Below, in pieces: positions 24,499 through 35,780 of a stretch of DNA of 64,000 nt. Position 1 is the stretch's first letter; every line of letters begins with the position of its first letter. The notes beneath the pieces are model-generated. The model saw only the letters and a list, made by a program, of their open reading frames with translations, was not told the origin of the DNA and did not search any database. Source of the DNA: Diogma glabrata (Eukaryota; Arthropoda; Insecta; Diptera; Cylindrotomidae); NCBI GenBank assembly GCA_963693315.1, contig OY856186.1, forward strand, positions 129,935,143 through 129,999,142, in the 5' to 3' direction. A program made the position numbers and the translations under genes.

Positions 24499-26149
24499 CA
24501 AATTCTCTCTCTATACACAAGCAATGAAAAACATAAATGTCAAAAGCTGGATCTGTAAGTAAGTTCTGAATAGATTGTGCTTGAATTCAAAACATTACGA
24601 CAATTTTCTTTATACTTATTTTTTTTTTATTTTTTTAAAAAGCTTGCAACAACTTTAGAAGACTGTCAGTAATTCGCAAGGACACATCAATTTAGAAACC
24701 ACTTCTTTAACATTACGGTGAATAAAACACCTAAATACTGCACTGTCAATCGACGGCAAGAGTTCAATCAAATCTTCTTAAAACTTAAAAAGCCCTGATC
24801 TACATAAATATAAAACACCTGGTGATGTACTACACTGGATGAAGGATCTGTATTCCATGTAATGTACCATATACAGCAAAGTTTCATGTTAATCTTCTTT
24901 ATATATTAATACGCTAGATCAAAACTTTGTGGAGCCTAAGGCTTTTTTATTCGCAGATGGATTCATTTCAAATTTTCACAGCTAACTGATATTAGTGTAA
25001 CCTATAATCGGATTCGGATTCACACAAATCGGATCATAAATAAAAAAGTTATTATATACGGAAAACTTTTTATATACATATGCATTATAAGTTTACATAC
25101 ATATAAAAACGAAATTAAAAATTTATTTTATTTTTTTATATTTTCTTTTTTATATATTAGCGAACAACGAACAACAAAAACGAAACTTTTTTTTCTCATT
25201 CATTTCAGTCGTCTTTTGTCTTTGAACAAAGGACGGTTTTCGAGTCGTCGGAATAAAAGAGATTATATGCGTAATATGCGTAATAATGTTGATTTTATGA
25301 ATGATATTTTATGAATGATATTTATGATGATATTTTATGAATGATATTTTCTTTTTTATATATTAGCTATCGAACATTAAAAATTTATTTTCTTTTTTAA
25401 ATCATTCATTTCAGTCGTCTTTTGTCTTTGAACAAGGACGGTTTTCGATATTATTTCGATTATTTTGTTTATTGATATAAAGATATTTGCGTAATATTTT
25501 TCTTTGTTTTCTTATTATAGGAGGGCTATTATTTTGAAAACGTACATTTTTTTGTTGATTTTTAAATTTTTGATTTTTAAAAAATCTGAAATTTTGATAT
25601 TTTGTTGGTATTGACGTAAGGAAAAAAGTTGTTTCTGCTTTTATTTTTTGTGTACTCTGAATCGGCGTTACGCGCGGTTGAATTTTTGAGGCTTTTTCAC
25701 GTAGTTTTGGTAATGGTTTAAAACTTAAAACTTTTTTTTCTTTTTTTATATTTATTTTCTCTTAGTTAGTTTATACATTTCCTTTGAAGTTTAGAGAATT
25801 TAGTTTATGAATTGATTTAGGGGTCGATAGACGTAATATTTTTTTCTTTGTTTTTTTATTATAGGAGGGCTATTATTTTGAAAACGTACATTTTTTTGTT
25901 GATTTTTAAATTTTTGATTTTTAAAAAATCTGAAATTTTGATATTTTGTTGGTATTGACGAAAGGAAAAAAGTTATTTCTGGTTTTATTTTTTGTGTACT
26001 CTGAATCGAAGTTATGCGCGGTTGAATTTTTGAGGCTTTTTCACGTAGTTTTGGTATTGGTGTCAATGTTTTGTGAATAGGTGCCACAAATTTCATCCGA
26101 CTTAAGTATATTTTTGCAAGTAAAAAGAAAAATCACTGAATAATTGAAA
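24499..26149. other. AT-rich stretch with internal direct repeats
   Basis: No gene is supported. Direct repeats include TTTCAGTCGTCTTTTGTCTT with flanking sequence (25203 and 25409) and a ~224-bp unit (25493-25716 and 25836-26059) containing AGGAGGGCTATTATTTTGAA. On the minus strand each copy of the larger unit keeps an open stretch (PKLREKASKIQPR, KNVRFQNNSPPII). I do not recognise it, and it may be repeat-derived. Confidence 0.55.
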
Positions 26150-26289
26150 CTAGGAGGGCCCGGCGTGCTTCGCTACGCTTATAAATAAAGTTTTTGCGTA
26201 GACATTTTGTTGACGTAGAAGCAATGATTTCAAAAAGTGGTAATGAGAAATGCTAGCATATAATTTTTAATTTTTCTTTTTAAATATAT

Positions 26290-26921
26290 TGTAACGACTC
26301 TTCGTTGGTTCTATTAGATTATTGAGCAAATACGACAGTAAAAAAGACAGATCTTTAGTTAACAAAATCCCAAACTTTATTTATCAACCAGTTACAGCAA
26401 CTTCCGATTTTAATTACAATGAATTTCAGGATCTCCAATTTATGCACGATGAACTTCACTGCTTTTCTACAATTTGAATCAATAATACTCGGAATCGTAA
26501 AATCTGTATTTACTATTCCACTAAGTTCAAATTCTTTTACTATTAGTACCCAGGCTCAAGTACCACCGATTATTCCTTATACTTTCGAATATTTGTAAGA
26601 CACTTTTAATTGCAAAATTAAGACTGACTATCTGATATTTTTGTTCGCTTATTTATATCGAAAAATAAATAAATCGAAACTTCTATAATCCACTAGAAAT
26701 CAATACTACGTAGTCCGTACATCTTGAATAGGCCACACCTAGTTCCATTCATACTTGCATTTGTATTAGCGAACTCAAATTTAATTTATGCAAAATGTAT
26801 TTGTTAAAGGGAGTTAACTTTTAATTAATCTTTGCCATAGAATGTAGAAAACATTTAGGCGGAGCGTATTGGTTATTTATGATTAAATTAAATTAACCCA
26901 TTCTGGACGAAGTTTATTACA
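26290..26921 (-). repeat. Gypsy 3' LTR (632 bp)
   Basis: In element orientation it starts TGTAATAAAC and ends CGTTACA, with TGTAA/TTACA terminal inverted repeats. It is the same length as the 5' LTR, with about four substitutions. This implies a young insertion, although gene conversion between LTRs cannot be excluded. Confidence 0.95.
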
Positions 26922-26930
26922 CTGCCCTCC
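26922..26930 (-). promoter_or_regulatory. Polypurine tract
   Basis: GGAGGGCAG directly abuts the 3' LTR and lies 2 bp after the pol stop codon (26933-26935). This is the position where plus-strand DNA synthesis is primed in LTR retroelements. Confidence 0.7.
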
Positions 26931-26932
26931 AT

Positions 26933-29900
26933 TTAGTTTTGTTCGTCCCGAACAATATCAGCTATCGCATTGGTGCTGTTACCTTGGTACGGTGCCAACC
27001 TTTGCAGATGTATCACTTTCATCTTGGTACGGGGTCCCTTTTGTATGCGGTAGATAACATCATTAATTCGTTTGATTATTTTATATGGGCCTTCCCAATC
27101 TGGCTGCAGCCTGGGTGATCTTCCCTTAGTTCTTCTGGGGTTGTATAGCCATATCAATTCTCCTTCTTGAAAACCGCCACTATTTGCATTTATGTCGTAC
27201 CTGGTTTTCATTTTGTCACTGGCAATCTTAATGTGGTCTCGAACCTGCTGATGGATTTTATTTATCTTCTCCCTTAGTTGTCCCACATAATCTGTTTTCG
27301 TGGATACCAGACCTCCAGGGATGCCAAACTCGATGTCACTAGGAAGATGTAGTTCTCTTCCGAACATGATATTCGCTGGCGTTTCACCTGTCGTATCGTG
27401 CACTGCGCTACGATAGGCCATCAAGAATAATGGAAGATCCTTGTCCCAATTTCTTTGGTTGGCTTCTACTACCTTTGACAAATGTTCTTCCATGGTTCGG
27501 TTGAATCGTTCTACCATGCCATCCGACTGCGGGTTCATAGGTGTAGTTCGTGTTTTTCTAATGTCGAGTGTTCTGCACAGCTCTTCCATCAGTTGAGATT
27601 CGAAATTCCTTCCCTGGTCCGTATGCAACTCGAGCGGTGTTCCATATCTGCAAATCCATTCATTGACTAATGTTTCAGCGACCGTAACTGCTTCCTGGTT
27701 CGGTATTGCATAAGCTTCCGGCCATTTTGTAAAGTAATCAATGACCACCATGATGTATTTGTTACCTTTTGTAGTTTCCGGAAATGGCCCCGCGATGTCT
27801 ATAGCAATTCTCTCCATTGGGGCGCCCACATTGTACTGTTGCATCTCTCCTCGAATTCTAGTCTTTGGTCCTTTGCTCGCCGCACAAGTATCACATCGCC
27901 GACACCATTGCTCTACGTCGGTTCGATACCTTGCCCAATAAAACCTCTCCCTTACTTTAGCTAGGGTTTTATTGACTCCCAGGTGTCCTCCAGAAATACT
28001 TCCATGCAGCTTTCCTAGTACCTCTCCCACTCGACTTGATGGCAACACCAGCTGTTCCAACACTTTCTTTCCATCAGCAGACTCCCATTTTCTTTTCAGT
28101 ATCCCGTTGTCCATAAATAGTGAGTCCCATTGCGCCCAGTAGCATTTCACCTCCGTACTTAAAGGTGCGACCTCTTTCCACTGCGGTCGCATTCCCTCAG
28201 TTTTCCATTTCAATATTGCAGCCATAGCTGGATCTTCTAGCTGCTCTCTTTTAATTGCCTCGGTACACCAATCGTCAGGAGTTTGGAACTTGATTTGGTT
28301 CACTTTCATTGCCTCATTTCCCTCAGTTCTGCTACATGACTTGCACTCCTCTATACAGGGTCTTCTGGACAGGGCATCGGCGTTACCATGGATCCTTCCT
28401 TTGCGGTGTTCAACTTTGAAGTCGTAGTTCTGCAGGATCTCTATCCATCTTGCTGCTTGTCCTTCAGGAAATTTGAATTGTAATAACCATTTTAGAGCAG
28501 CATGATCTGTGCGAATCAGGAATGGCTGTCCACACAAATACTTGTGGAAATGTTTCACAGCCTTGATGATAGCTAGCAACTCTTTCCTCGTGACACAGTA
28601 ATTCCGCTCCGGCTTTGACAGAACTTTACTGAAGTAGGCCACCACTTTCTCATCGTCTCCAACTTTCTGTGACAAAACCGCTCCGATTCCTACATTGCTT
28701 GCGTCTGTGTCCAGAATGAACATCTTTCCGGATTCTGGATAGGCTAGTATAGGGGTGTTGCATAGTTTTTCTTTTAAACGGCAGAATGCCTCATTACATT
28801 CGGTTGTCCACAGAAACTTGGTATTTGCCTCTGTCAATTTATGTAGACTCTTGGCGATATTTGCAAAATTCTCCACGAATCTTCGATAATAGGTGCATAA
28901 GCCAAGGAAACTGCGTAGCTCATGAACATTCTTCGGTACTGGCCAATTTTTCACAGCATCAATCTTCTCGGGATCGGTTCTAACTCCATGTTCTGTAATG
29001 ATGTGTCCAAGGTACTTCACTTCTTTGTGGAAGAGATTGTACTTTACCGGATTCAACTTCATGTTGGCATTACTTATTCTTCTGAGTAGTTCTTCGAGGT
29101 TCATTAGATGCCCTTCGAAGTTGCGACCCATTATAATGATGTCATCAAGATAAACTAGGCAGGCCTTCCAGGTTAAACCATGCAACACGCATTCCATTAG
29201 ACGTTCAAATGTTGCTGGGGCATTGCATAGACCAAACGGCATCACATTGAACTCCCACAACCCATTGCCAGTAGAAAATGCTGTCTTTCGTCGATCTTCT
29301 GGATGCATTTCACCTTGCCAGTAGCCACTCTTCAGATCTAATGTGCCGTACCATTTGGCCCCTGATAGTGTATCCAGTGTGTCATCAATTCGTGGCAGTG
29401 GATAGCTGTCTTTAATGGTTACCTCATTGAGCTTTCGATAGTCTACACAAAAACGAGCTGACCCATCTTTTTTTCTAACTAGCACCACTGGTGAGCTCCA
29501 TGGACTCTTAGATGGCCTGATGACTCCATCACTTTTCATTTTGTCCAGCATTCCTTGCACTTCCTCGTGTTTAGCCAGTGGTAGTCTTCTAGGAGGCTGT
29601 CTGATAGGATGAGCGTTTCCAGTGTTGATCCTATGTCGCACGATGTTTGTTCTTCCAACATCTTCATCTCCAGTAGAGAAAACGCTGCTCATCTTCGTTA
29701 ATACCCTCTTGATTTCTTTGAATTCGGCTGGATTCATTCTTTTACTAAGATCTTGAAGTATTGCTACTAATGCGGGATTGTTTCTCTGCATGAAGACCTT
29801 TTGCTCTTCTTCACAGCTGATTAACTCTTTTATGGTGCTGCATTTGGCGATTTCTTCTCCATGATTGATGACCACTCGTTTATTTGAGAAGTTAATCAGT

Positions 29901-30544
29901 TGCACTGGAACTACTCCCTCTTTTGCTGCAACTAGCGTTCGGCCAATCATAATGTTTCCCCCAAAGTCGTTGTTAGCTGGCTCAATCATCACAGGTGAAT
30001 TTTGGTCACTTTTATCTAGTAGCTTAGTCCATATGATTTTCTCAGATTTTGCCGGGATCTCAGTTGGTCCGTCACTAATAACACGGACCTCAGCATTGTC
30101 GTTGGTGGCGTTTAGCACTATTTCTGTGTTTCCATATCTCAGTACGTGGCTTCCCAGATCTAATATAAAATTGTATTCTTTCATGAAGTCAAGCCCAATT
30201 ATGCAGTCATCTTCTATATCTGCTACAATAAATCGGTGCCTAAATGAATTTCCTCCAAGGTGAACCTCTTCGTCGCTTTCTCCATGAACTAGAACTGTTT
30301 CACCCGTAGCTGTTTTTAGGGTGAATCGTCCGTCTTGCTGTATCGATCTGACTATCACAAACCACATCTGGACGCACTATCGATCTCGAAGCACCTGTGT
30401 CCAAAGTCAACATGCACGATTTGCTTCCAACGGTTGCCTCTAAGACTAGACTACTATTTTCTCTTTTTACTTGTGATACCACCAATGTAGGGCATTGTAA
30501 TTGAGCCAGCTTTCGCCCTTCAAAACTGGCACAATCTAGTTTCC
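26933..30544 (-). CDS. pol: Gypsy pol polyprotein, frame broken within protease
   Basis: Entered from gag by a -1 shift at 30539-30545. The first part (to about 30340) carries the protease active site LTLDTGASRSIV. A single-base frame change at about 30335-30365 moves the remainder into another frame, which runs 1144 codons from 30367 and keeps the protease flap side (DCIIGLDFM). Next are RT (KKDGSARFCVDYRKLN and catalytic YLDDIIIM near residue 407), RNase H (DTDASNVGIGAVLS and HGNADALSR) and integrase. Integrase has the HHCC finger (GGHLGVNK, CRRCDTCAASKG) and DDE residues in IAIDIAGPF, HTDQGRNFES and MVERFNRT. A C-terminal GPY/F module (WEGPYKIIKRIND) closes it. All catalytic residues are visible. 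The frame break would stop normal pol translation unless it is a sequencing error. Confidence 0.92.
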
Positions 30545-30545
30545 C
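30505..30545 (-). promoter_or_regulatory. -1 ribosomal frameshift signal at the gag stop
   Basis: The heptamer GGGAAAC (30545-30539) lies in the gag frame as G GGA AAC, immediately before the gag TAG. Eight bases later a stem-loop can form: GCCAGTTTT pairs with AAAGCTGGC (one T-G wobble) around an 8-nt loop. Beyond a T-T mismatch, TTG pairs with CAA. Slipping back one base gives GKLDCASF, which continues into the protease. The X XXY YYZ form, spacer length and stem match canonical -1 frameshift sites of retroelements. Confidence 0.8.
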
Positions 30546-31918
30546 GAATCCGGAACGCGGCCTCTGTCTTCCGGGTGTGGCTCCCATTTACATTCTCTTC
30601 GGATGTGCCCCAACTTCCCACAGTTCCAGCATCTTACTCTGCTAGATCTACTTCGTTGATTTCGTTCAGGTTTATCTTCCAAACTTTTGACACGCATGAT
30701 CACTTCATCAAGCGCTGCTTTCAGTGGTTCCTCAGCAACTTCCATCTGACGTACTCTATCTGAGCCATACGCTCTTTTTCCGGCTTCAATTTGCAGGGCC
30801 AATGCTAAGACTTCCGCAGGTAATTTCTTCCCGCTTAGATACAGCTGATTTCTCATTTGTATATCTCGAAGAGCATTGATAAATGTATCAGCTGCCAGTT
30901 CATCTCGATGTTCAGCGTTATAGTTCGGGTATGACAGATTAACCAGTCTGACAATGTCAGCCTCTAATTCTTGCAAAGTTTCACTGACTCCCTGTTTTCG
31001 TGTCTTGAGCTGTATGCGATGGAGAGCTTGCATATGACTTTCCCCATATCTTACTTCTAAGGCCTCCATTAGCTTGCTGTAATCACGCTCTGTCGCTGAT
31101 AGTGTCTGCAAAATTTCAGCAGCAGGTCCCTTCAATGCCAATATAAGAGCGTTTGCTTTTTGCTGGTGATCAAACCCAGTTGTTGCTATCTCAAATTGCA
31201 TCTTAAATATCTGATACGATGTAGATCCATCAAATGCGGGTGTTTTCACTCTAGCTGGAGCTGAAGTAGTTGATGGATTGATCATGTTACCTGACTTCCC
31301 TTGTGCTATTTCTTGGCGTAATTCACTCAAAAGTTTGCGCAATTTCTCTTGTTCTTCGGTAACTGTCCGCAGCTCCTTTTCCATGTTGTTGATTTTCACC
31401 TCTGCACTGGATATACGTGACTCGATTACTTCACGTAGACTTTCTTGCTTCGCCATCATATCAGCAAATTGTTGTCGTTGCTCTACTTTTTGTTCTGCTG
31501 CCTGTTTCTCTTGTCGGGCCATCATATTGTTTCCTTGTTTGGCGATCATATCAGCAAATTGTTGTTGTTGGTTGTTTCCTTGTTTGGCCATCATATCAGC
31601 AAGTTGTTGTTGTTGATCCACTTTTTGCTGCGCTGCCAGTTTCTCTTGTCGGGCCATCATATCAGCAAGTTGTTGTTGCTGCTGTGCCATCATTTCTTTC
31701 ATTAACGCCATCATCGGATCAATTTCTGGGGCATTCTGAGCCGGAGCTTCCTCCGGCTCTATGTCTATGACCTCTGTGTTTTCACCTGCTTCTTCTAAAA
31801 CTTTACGCAGCCGAAATGCAAGTTCTGCCTTCGTTCCATGGATTGGAGCATTTCTTTTTCTCAACTCGTCCTTCAGCTGGGTCTGGCTGAGATCACTAAT
31901 ATTTACTGTCCTGACCAT
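30536..31918 (-). CDS. gag: Gypsy gag with SAP domain and CCHC knuckle
   Basis: 460 residues from the Met at 31918, 30 bp inside the 5' LTR boundary; the open frame extends upstream into the LTR, but this Met begins the conserved region. The N-terminal SAP-like domain (LSQTQLKDELRKRNAPIHGT, then KAELAFRLRKVLEE) is a predicted DNA/chromatin-binding fold. It is followed by a long glutamine-rich, coiled-coil-like stretch of repeated QQQQLADMMAKQ units. The capsid-like region (FDGSTSYQIFKMQFEIATTG) follows, and then one zinc knuckle, CWNCGKLGHIRREC, near the C-terminus. The DNA encoding the Q-rich part is itself repetitive. The frame ends at TAG 30536-30538 on the frameshift site. Confidence 0.92.
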   Translation of the reverse strand: MVRTVNISDLSQTQLKDELRKRNAPIHGTKAELAFRLRKVLEEAGENTEVIDIEPEEAPAQNAPEIDPMMALMKEMMAQQQQQLADMMARQEKLAAQQKVDQQQQLADMMAKQGNNQQQQFADMIAKQGNNMMARQEKQAAEQKVEQRQQFADMMAKQESLREVIESRISSAEVKINNMEKELRTVTEEQEKLRKLLSELRQEIAQGKSGNMINPSTTSAPARVKTPAFDGSTSYQIFKMQFEIATTGFDHQQKANALILALKGPAAEILQTLSATERDYSKLMEALEVRYGESHMQALHRIQLKTRKQGVSETLQELEADIVRLVNLSYPNYNAEHRDELAADTFINALRDIQMRNQLYLSGKKLPAEVLALALQIEAGKRAYGSDRVRQMEVAEEPLKAALDEVIMRVKSLEDKPERNQRSRSSRVRCWNCGKLGHIRRECKWEPHPEDRGRVPDSGN

Positions 31919-31927
31919 TGTTTCAAT

Positions 31928-31946
31928 AATCCCACTTCTGACACCA
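31928..31946 (-). promoter_or_regulatory. Primer binding site, tRNA-Leu type
   Basis: One base inside the 5' LTR, the minus strand reads TGGTGTCAGAAGTGGGATT. Its complement, AATCCCACTTCTGACACCA, looks like the 3' end of an animal tRNA-Leu including CCA. The tRNA identity is from memory of tRNA-Leu sequences and was not searched. Confidence 0.75.
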
Positions 31947-31947
31947 C

Positions 31948-32579
31948 TGTAACGACTCTTCGTTGGTTCTATTAGATTATTGAGCAAATACGACAGTAAA
32001 AAAGACAGATCTTTAGTTAACAAAATCCCAAACTTTATTTATCAACCAGTTACAGCAACTTCCGATTTTAATTACAATGAATTTCAGGATCTCTAATTTA
32101 TGCACGATGAACTTCACTGCTTTTCTACAATTTGAATCAATAATACTCGGAATCGTAAAATCTGTATTTACTATTCCACTAAGTTCAAATTCTTTTACTA
32201 TTAGTACCCAGGCTCAAGTACCACCGATTATTCCTTATACTTTCGAATATTTGTAAAACACTTTAAATTGCAAAATTAAGACTGACTATCTGATATTTTT
32301 GTTCGCTTATTTATATCGAAAAATAAATAAATCGAAACTTCTATAATCCACTAGAAATCAATACTACGTAGTCCGTACATCTTGAATAGGCCACACCTAG
32401 TTCCATTCATACTTGCATTTGTATTAGCGAACTCAAATTTAATTTATGCAAAATGTATTTGTTAAAGGGAGTTAACTTTTAATTAATCTTTGCCATAGAA
32501 TGTAGAAAACATTTAGGCGGAACGTATTGGTTATTTATGATTAAATTAAATTAACCCATTCTGGACGAAGTTTATTACA
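31948..32579 (-). repeat. Gypsy 5' LTR (632 bp)
   Basis: Same length and boundaries as the LTR at 26290-26921. It should contain the promoter and transcription start; no TATA position was assigned. The open frame at its inner edge continues into gag. Confidence 0.95.
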
Positions 32580-33046
32580 ATATGAATGAAAAATAATCAA
32601 AACTCTAGCTGATCAGTTCGGATATATGAAAAATTAGCGATCAAATAAGTTTTCAAGTAAGCTTATTTGATCACTTACTTATTTGATCGCTAATTTTTCA
32701 TATATCCGAACTGATCAGCTAGAGTTTTGATTATTTTTCATTCGTATATTTAAAAAGAAAAATTAAAAATTATATGCTAGCATTTCTCATTACCACTTTT
32801 TGAAATCATTGCTTCTACATCAACAAAATGTCTACGCAAAAACTTTATTTATAAGCGGAGCGAAGCACGCCGGGCCCTCCTAGTTGATATTAAATGGTTT
32901 GTTGACCATATTTAATATCAATTACCGTAAAGGGAAGGTAGTGGAATGTCGTGAAACTGAATTGTGATAAAGTAATTGTTAATTGTGATAAAGTAAAAAC
33001 AAAAAGGTAAGAAAAAATCTGTAGTGTATAGCAAGTAACAATATTG

Positions 33047-33557
33047 TTTTTATTCGCCTGCATATTAAGGTGTTACTTTATTACTGTGATTTGCGGCTTT
33101 AAATTATCACTTTTCAACTATTTATTTTGTTGTCATAGCTACGTTCAAAAAAGTAAAAAGCATTTGTTTTTGTTTAAATTCTATGAAAAGTAAAATTTTT
33201 TATCAAAGCAATCCTTAAATTCAAAATTTCATTATCCAATTAAAATAGTTGTTATCATTTGTTGTCATAGCTACACAATAATTTGGAAAAAATAATAAAT
33301 ATTTTGTCAAAGGTTACTTGTTCCACATATTTTTATTTTAAAATTTATGAAAATTTATAATTTTAATTTGGTTATTCCAAGTGTACCAATTTTCTTAAAA
33401 TATTTTGCTTGCGGCGAATAAAAAATAGTATATGATGCACGGACGTAAGCTATTTTGGACTTAATGTGGGTGCAAATCTCGGCTAGCGCCTCGTTTTGCA
33501 AACCCAACATCCGTCCAAAATCTTTAGCTTTTCGTCCTAGCATCATAATGTACTATT
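33047..33557. repeat. Interspersed repeat with terminal hairpin, copy 2
   Basis: Second copy of the repeat at 13426-13912, starting TTATTCGCC and ending in the hairpin at about 33424-33557. Here the loop holds an extra CTCGGCTAGCGCCTCG block absent from copy 1. Bases 33558-34744 after it are AT-rich with no recognisable gene. Confidence 0.55.
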
Positions 33558-34744
33558 ATCCGTACCTTAAAGTTTATCCGTACCTTCATATACACATAAG
33601 TTTTGTTTGTGCTGGTAAAATTTAGACTTTCGAGTAAGCAATAAACTATTAATATAGTTTGTATTAAATCCAAAGCTATACCAAATCTATAAAATTATAA
33701 TCACAAATCAAACCTAAAAATTGTATGAATGTATGTATAGTATTAATATTCCTCATAACGAGAACTACTATATTAAAAACTTATTAAAACCATAATCAAA
33801 AGCAAAACACATTAATAATTTGCAATAAATGAAATAGATTTGCTATCGAAAATAGGAAAAGTCCATTATTATGGTCGACCATTACATTGATTTTATTTTT
33901 CGATTTTTGATCAATACAAAGTTTTCAATAGTTTGTTGTTGCTTCAATAATTATTATTGATATAATTGGATTTTAGTTTTATGTACAATGTACATATGTA
34001 GGATTAATATTTCCAATAAATATGTACAAAGATTTGTTGAATTTATACAGTTGATAATATTATTTTTAATTATAATAAGATTAAACATATACATGTAATT
34101 TATAATACATTTTTTTAACTAACATAATCCTTTTGAAAGTGTTCATTTTCTTTAGCATTTGTATTTGGTGATGATAACATTGATGTAATAAGTTGCCGCT
34201 CCATGTTGGAATGAGTTAATAATGAATTTTGTAAAATATACTAGAATCTTGTGTAGTGAGGCCTTTCTTGTGGCTAACTATCTGAACTTGCAGGATCATG
34301 GTTCAATATTCTTTTTACCAAACGTGTTTGCAGTCGCATAGTTAGTCACATAAAATGGAAAAGAGTCCTTTTAACTCAATGAAATAAAATTATTACATCA
34401 TATGGAAGCGGAACTTAAAAATAATAATCAAATAGTGAAACAGCAGCAGAGAACACAAAGTAACTTAAACTTTATGATCAATAGATTTATGTATCATTAC
34501 ACGGATAAAAATAAACCTTTGATTGCAGGTCATAAGTTTTCTATTAAATAATTATAAATGGTTATTCTTGATAAGCACTTTCTATAATATTGTTGTAATA
34601 TCCATAACTTTGAGGCATACATTTTAGGTAGATTTCATATAAAAATCTACCTATTGCAATGGGCTTCATCTCGGAATTTCGGAAAAATTTTTGTGCCAAA
34701 CGACTGTATATGATAAGCGGAGAAAAAAAAACAAAAAAAAAAAA

Positions 34745-34746
34745 AA

Positions 34747-34780
<34 letters not shown>

Positions 34781-35780
34781 GATATGAGATATAACGAAAA
34801 CGACCGGCACTCTCACGGTCGCATTTGTTGAGCTAGATCAAAAAAATTTTCTGTACTTGTGTGTTTTAATAATATCTTGGACAAGTTCGTGAATCAGCAA
34901 AATCCAACACGTGGTTAAGAAACTAGAGGCTTTTTTCTGAAAAAAATTGATTTTTTAAAACCATTATAACGGCCGTTTGGATACCAATATTTCAAAAAAT
35001 TTAACAAATTTAGAATCTTTGGAATCTTTTTTATCAATTTGTTTTAAAAATAGACCTCTGCAGTTAGAGGTTCCTGAGTGAGCGGCTCCAACAAAAAAGT
35101 TTGCAAAAAAATTTTTTTTTTTAAAACAACCGGCACTCTCACGGTCGCATTTATAAGGCCAGATCAAAAAACCTTTTTTAAAAATGTGCGTTTTATTAAT
35201 ATCTTGGACAAGTTCGTAAATCAGCCCAATCCAACACATGGTCAAGAAACTAGAAGCTTTATACTAGAAAAAATCTCTGTTTTTTAGATCCGTTATAACG
35301 GCCGTTTGAATTCTAATATTTTTAAAAACTTCATAAATTTAGAATTTTTGAAACCTTTTTAATCAGTTTCTTTCAAAAAAAAGACCTCTGCAGTTGGAGG
35401 TTTCTGAGTGAGCGCCTCCAACAACAAAGCTTGTAAAACACAAAATGCGTTTGAATCAACCGGCGCTCTCACGGTTGCAGTTGTGGAGCCAGATCAAAAA
35501 ACCTTTCTTAAAAATGTGTGTTTTGTTAATATCTTGGACAAGTTCGTAAATCAGAAAAATCTGACACATGGTTAAGGAACTATAGGCTTTATACTAGAAA
35601 AAAAAGTAGTTTTTTTAATCCGTTATAACGGCCGTTTGAATACTAATATTTTAAAAATCTTCATAAATTTAGAATCTGTGGAAACATTTTAATCCGTTTC
35701 TTATAAATATAAACCTCTGTAGTTAGAGGTTTTTGACTTGTTGGCTTCAACAAAAAAGTTTGCAACAATCCCCAACTACA
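34745..35780. repeat. Tandem repeat, three ~328-bp units behind a (TA)n tract
   Basis: A short (TA)n tract at about 34750-34776 is followed by units starting CCGGCACTCTCACGGTCGCA at 34804 and 35130, and CCGGCGCTCTCACGG at 35460, so the periods are 326 and 330 bp. Each unit also contains TATCTTGGACAAGTTCGT, GTTATAACGGCCGTTTG and CCTCTGCAGTTRGAGGTT, the last a small hairpin. A diverged single unit follows another (TA)n tract at 3396. Open frames in these units are not conserved. Bases 35781-36074 show no feature. Confidence 0.85.

Larger units (their letters stand above)
26290..32579 (-). mobile_element. Ty3/Gypsy LTR retrotransposon, near-intact
   Basis: A 6290-bp element on the minus strand. 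In order it has the 5' LTR (31948-32579), a PBS, gag, pol (protease, RT, RNase H, integrase with GPY/F module), a polypurine tract and the 3' LTR (26290-26921). RT before integrase defines Ty3/Gypsy order, and there is no env. The 4-bp target duplication is ATAT (26286-26289 and 32580-32583). Its coding region is visibly less AT-rich than the surroundings. The LTRs differ at about four positions by eye. One frameshift in the protease is the only coding lesion seen. Confidence 0.95.
26150..32883. mobile_element. 440-bp palindromic element with two Helitron-type 3' ends, split by Gypsy
   Basis: Left arm 26150-26289 and right arm 32580-32883 join, after removal of the Gypsy element and one ATAT, into a ~440-bp near-perfect inverted repeat. 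Its two ends are the same terminus, AGCACGCCGGGCCCTCCTAG on one strand, flanked by A on the left and T on the right. The centre, about 32596-32750, is itself a perfect or near-perfect palindrome of ~68-bp arms around TTTTCAAGTAAGC. A Helitron normally has only one such end. Just outside, 32884-32921 forms another hairpin (TTGATATTAAAT pairing with ATTTAATATCAA). Confidence 0.75.

Noticed and set aside
31445..31705. Plus-strand frames opposite gag
   Set aside because: They are shadows of the Q-rich repeats of gag on the minus strand.
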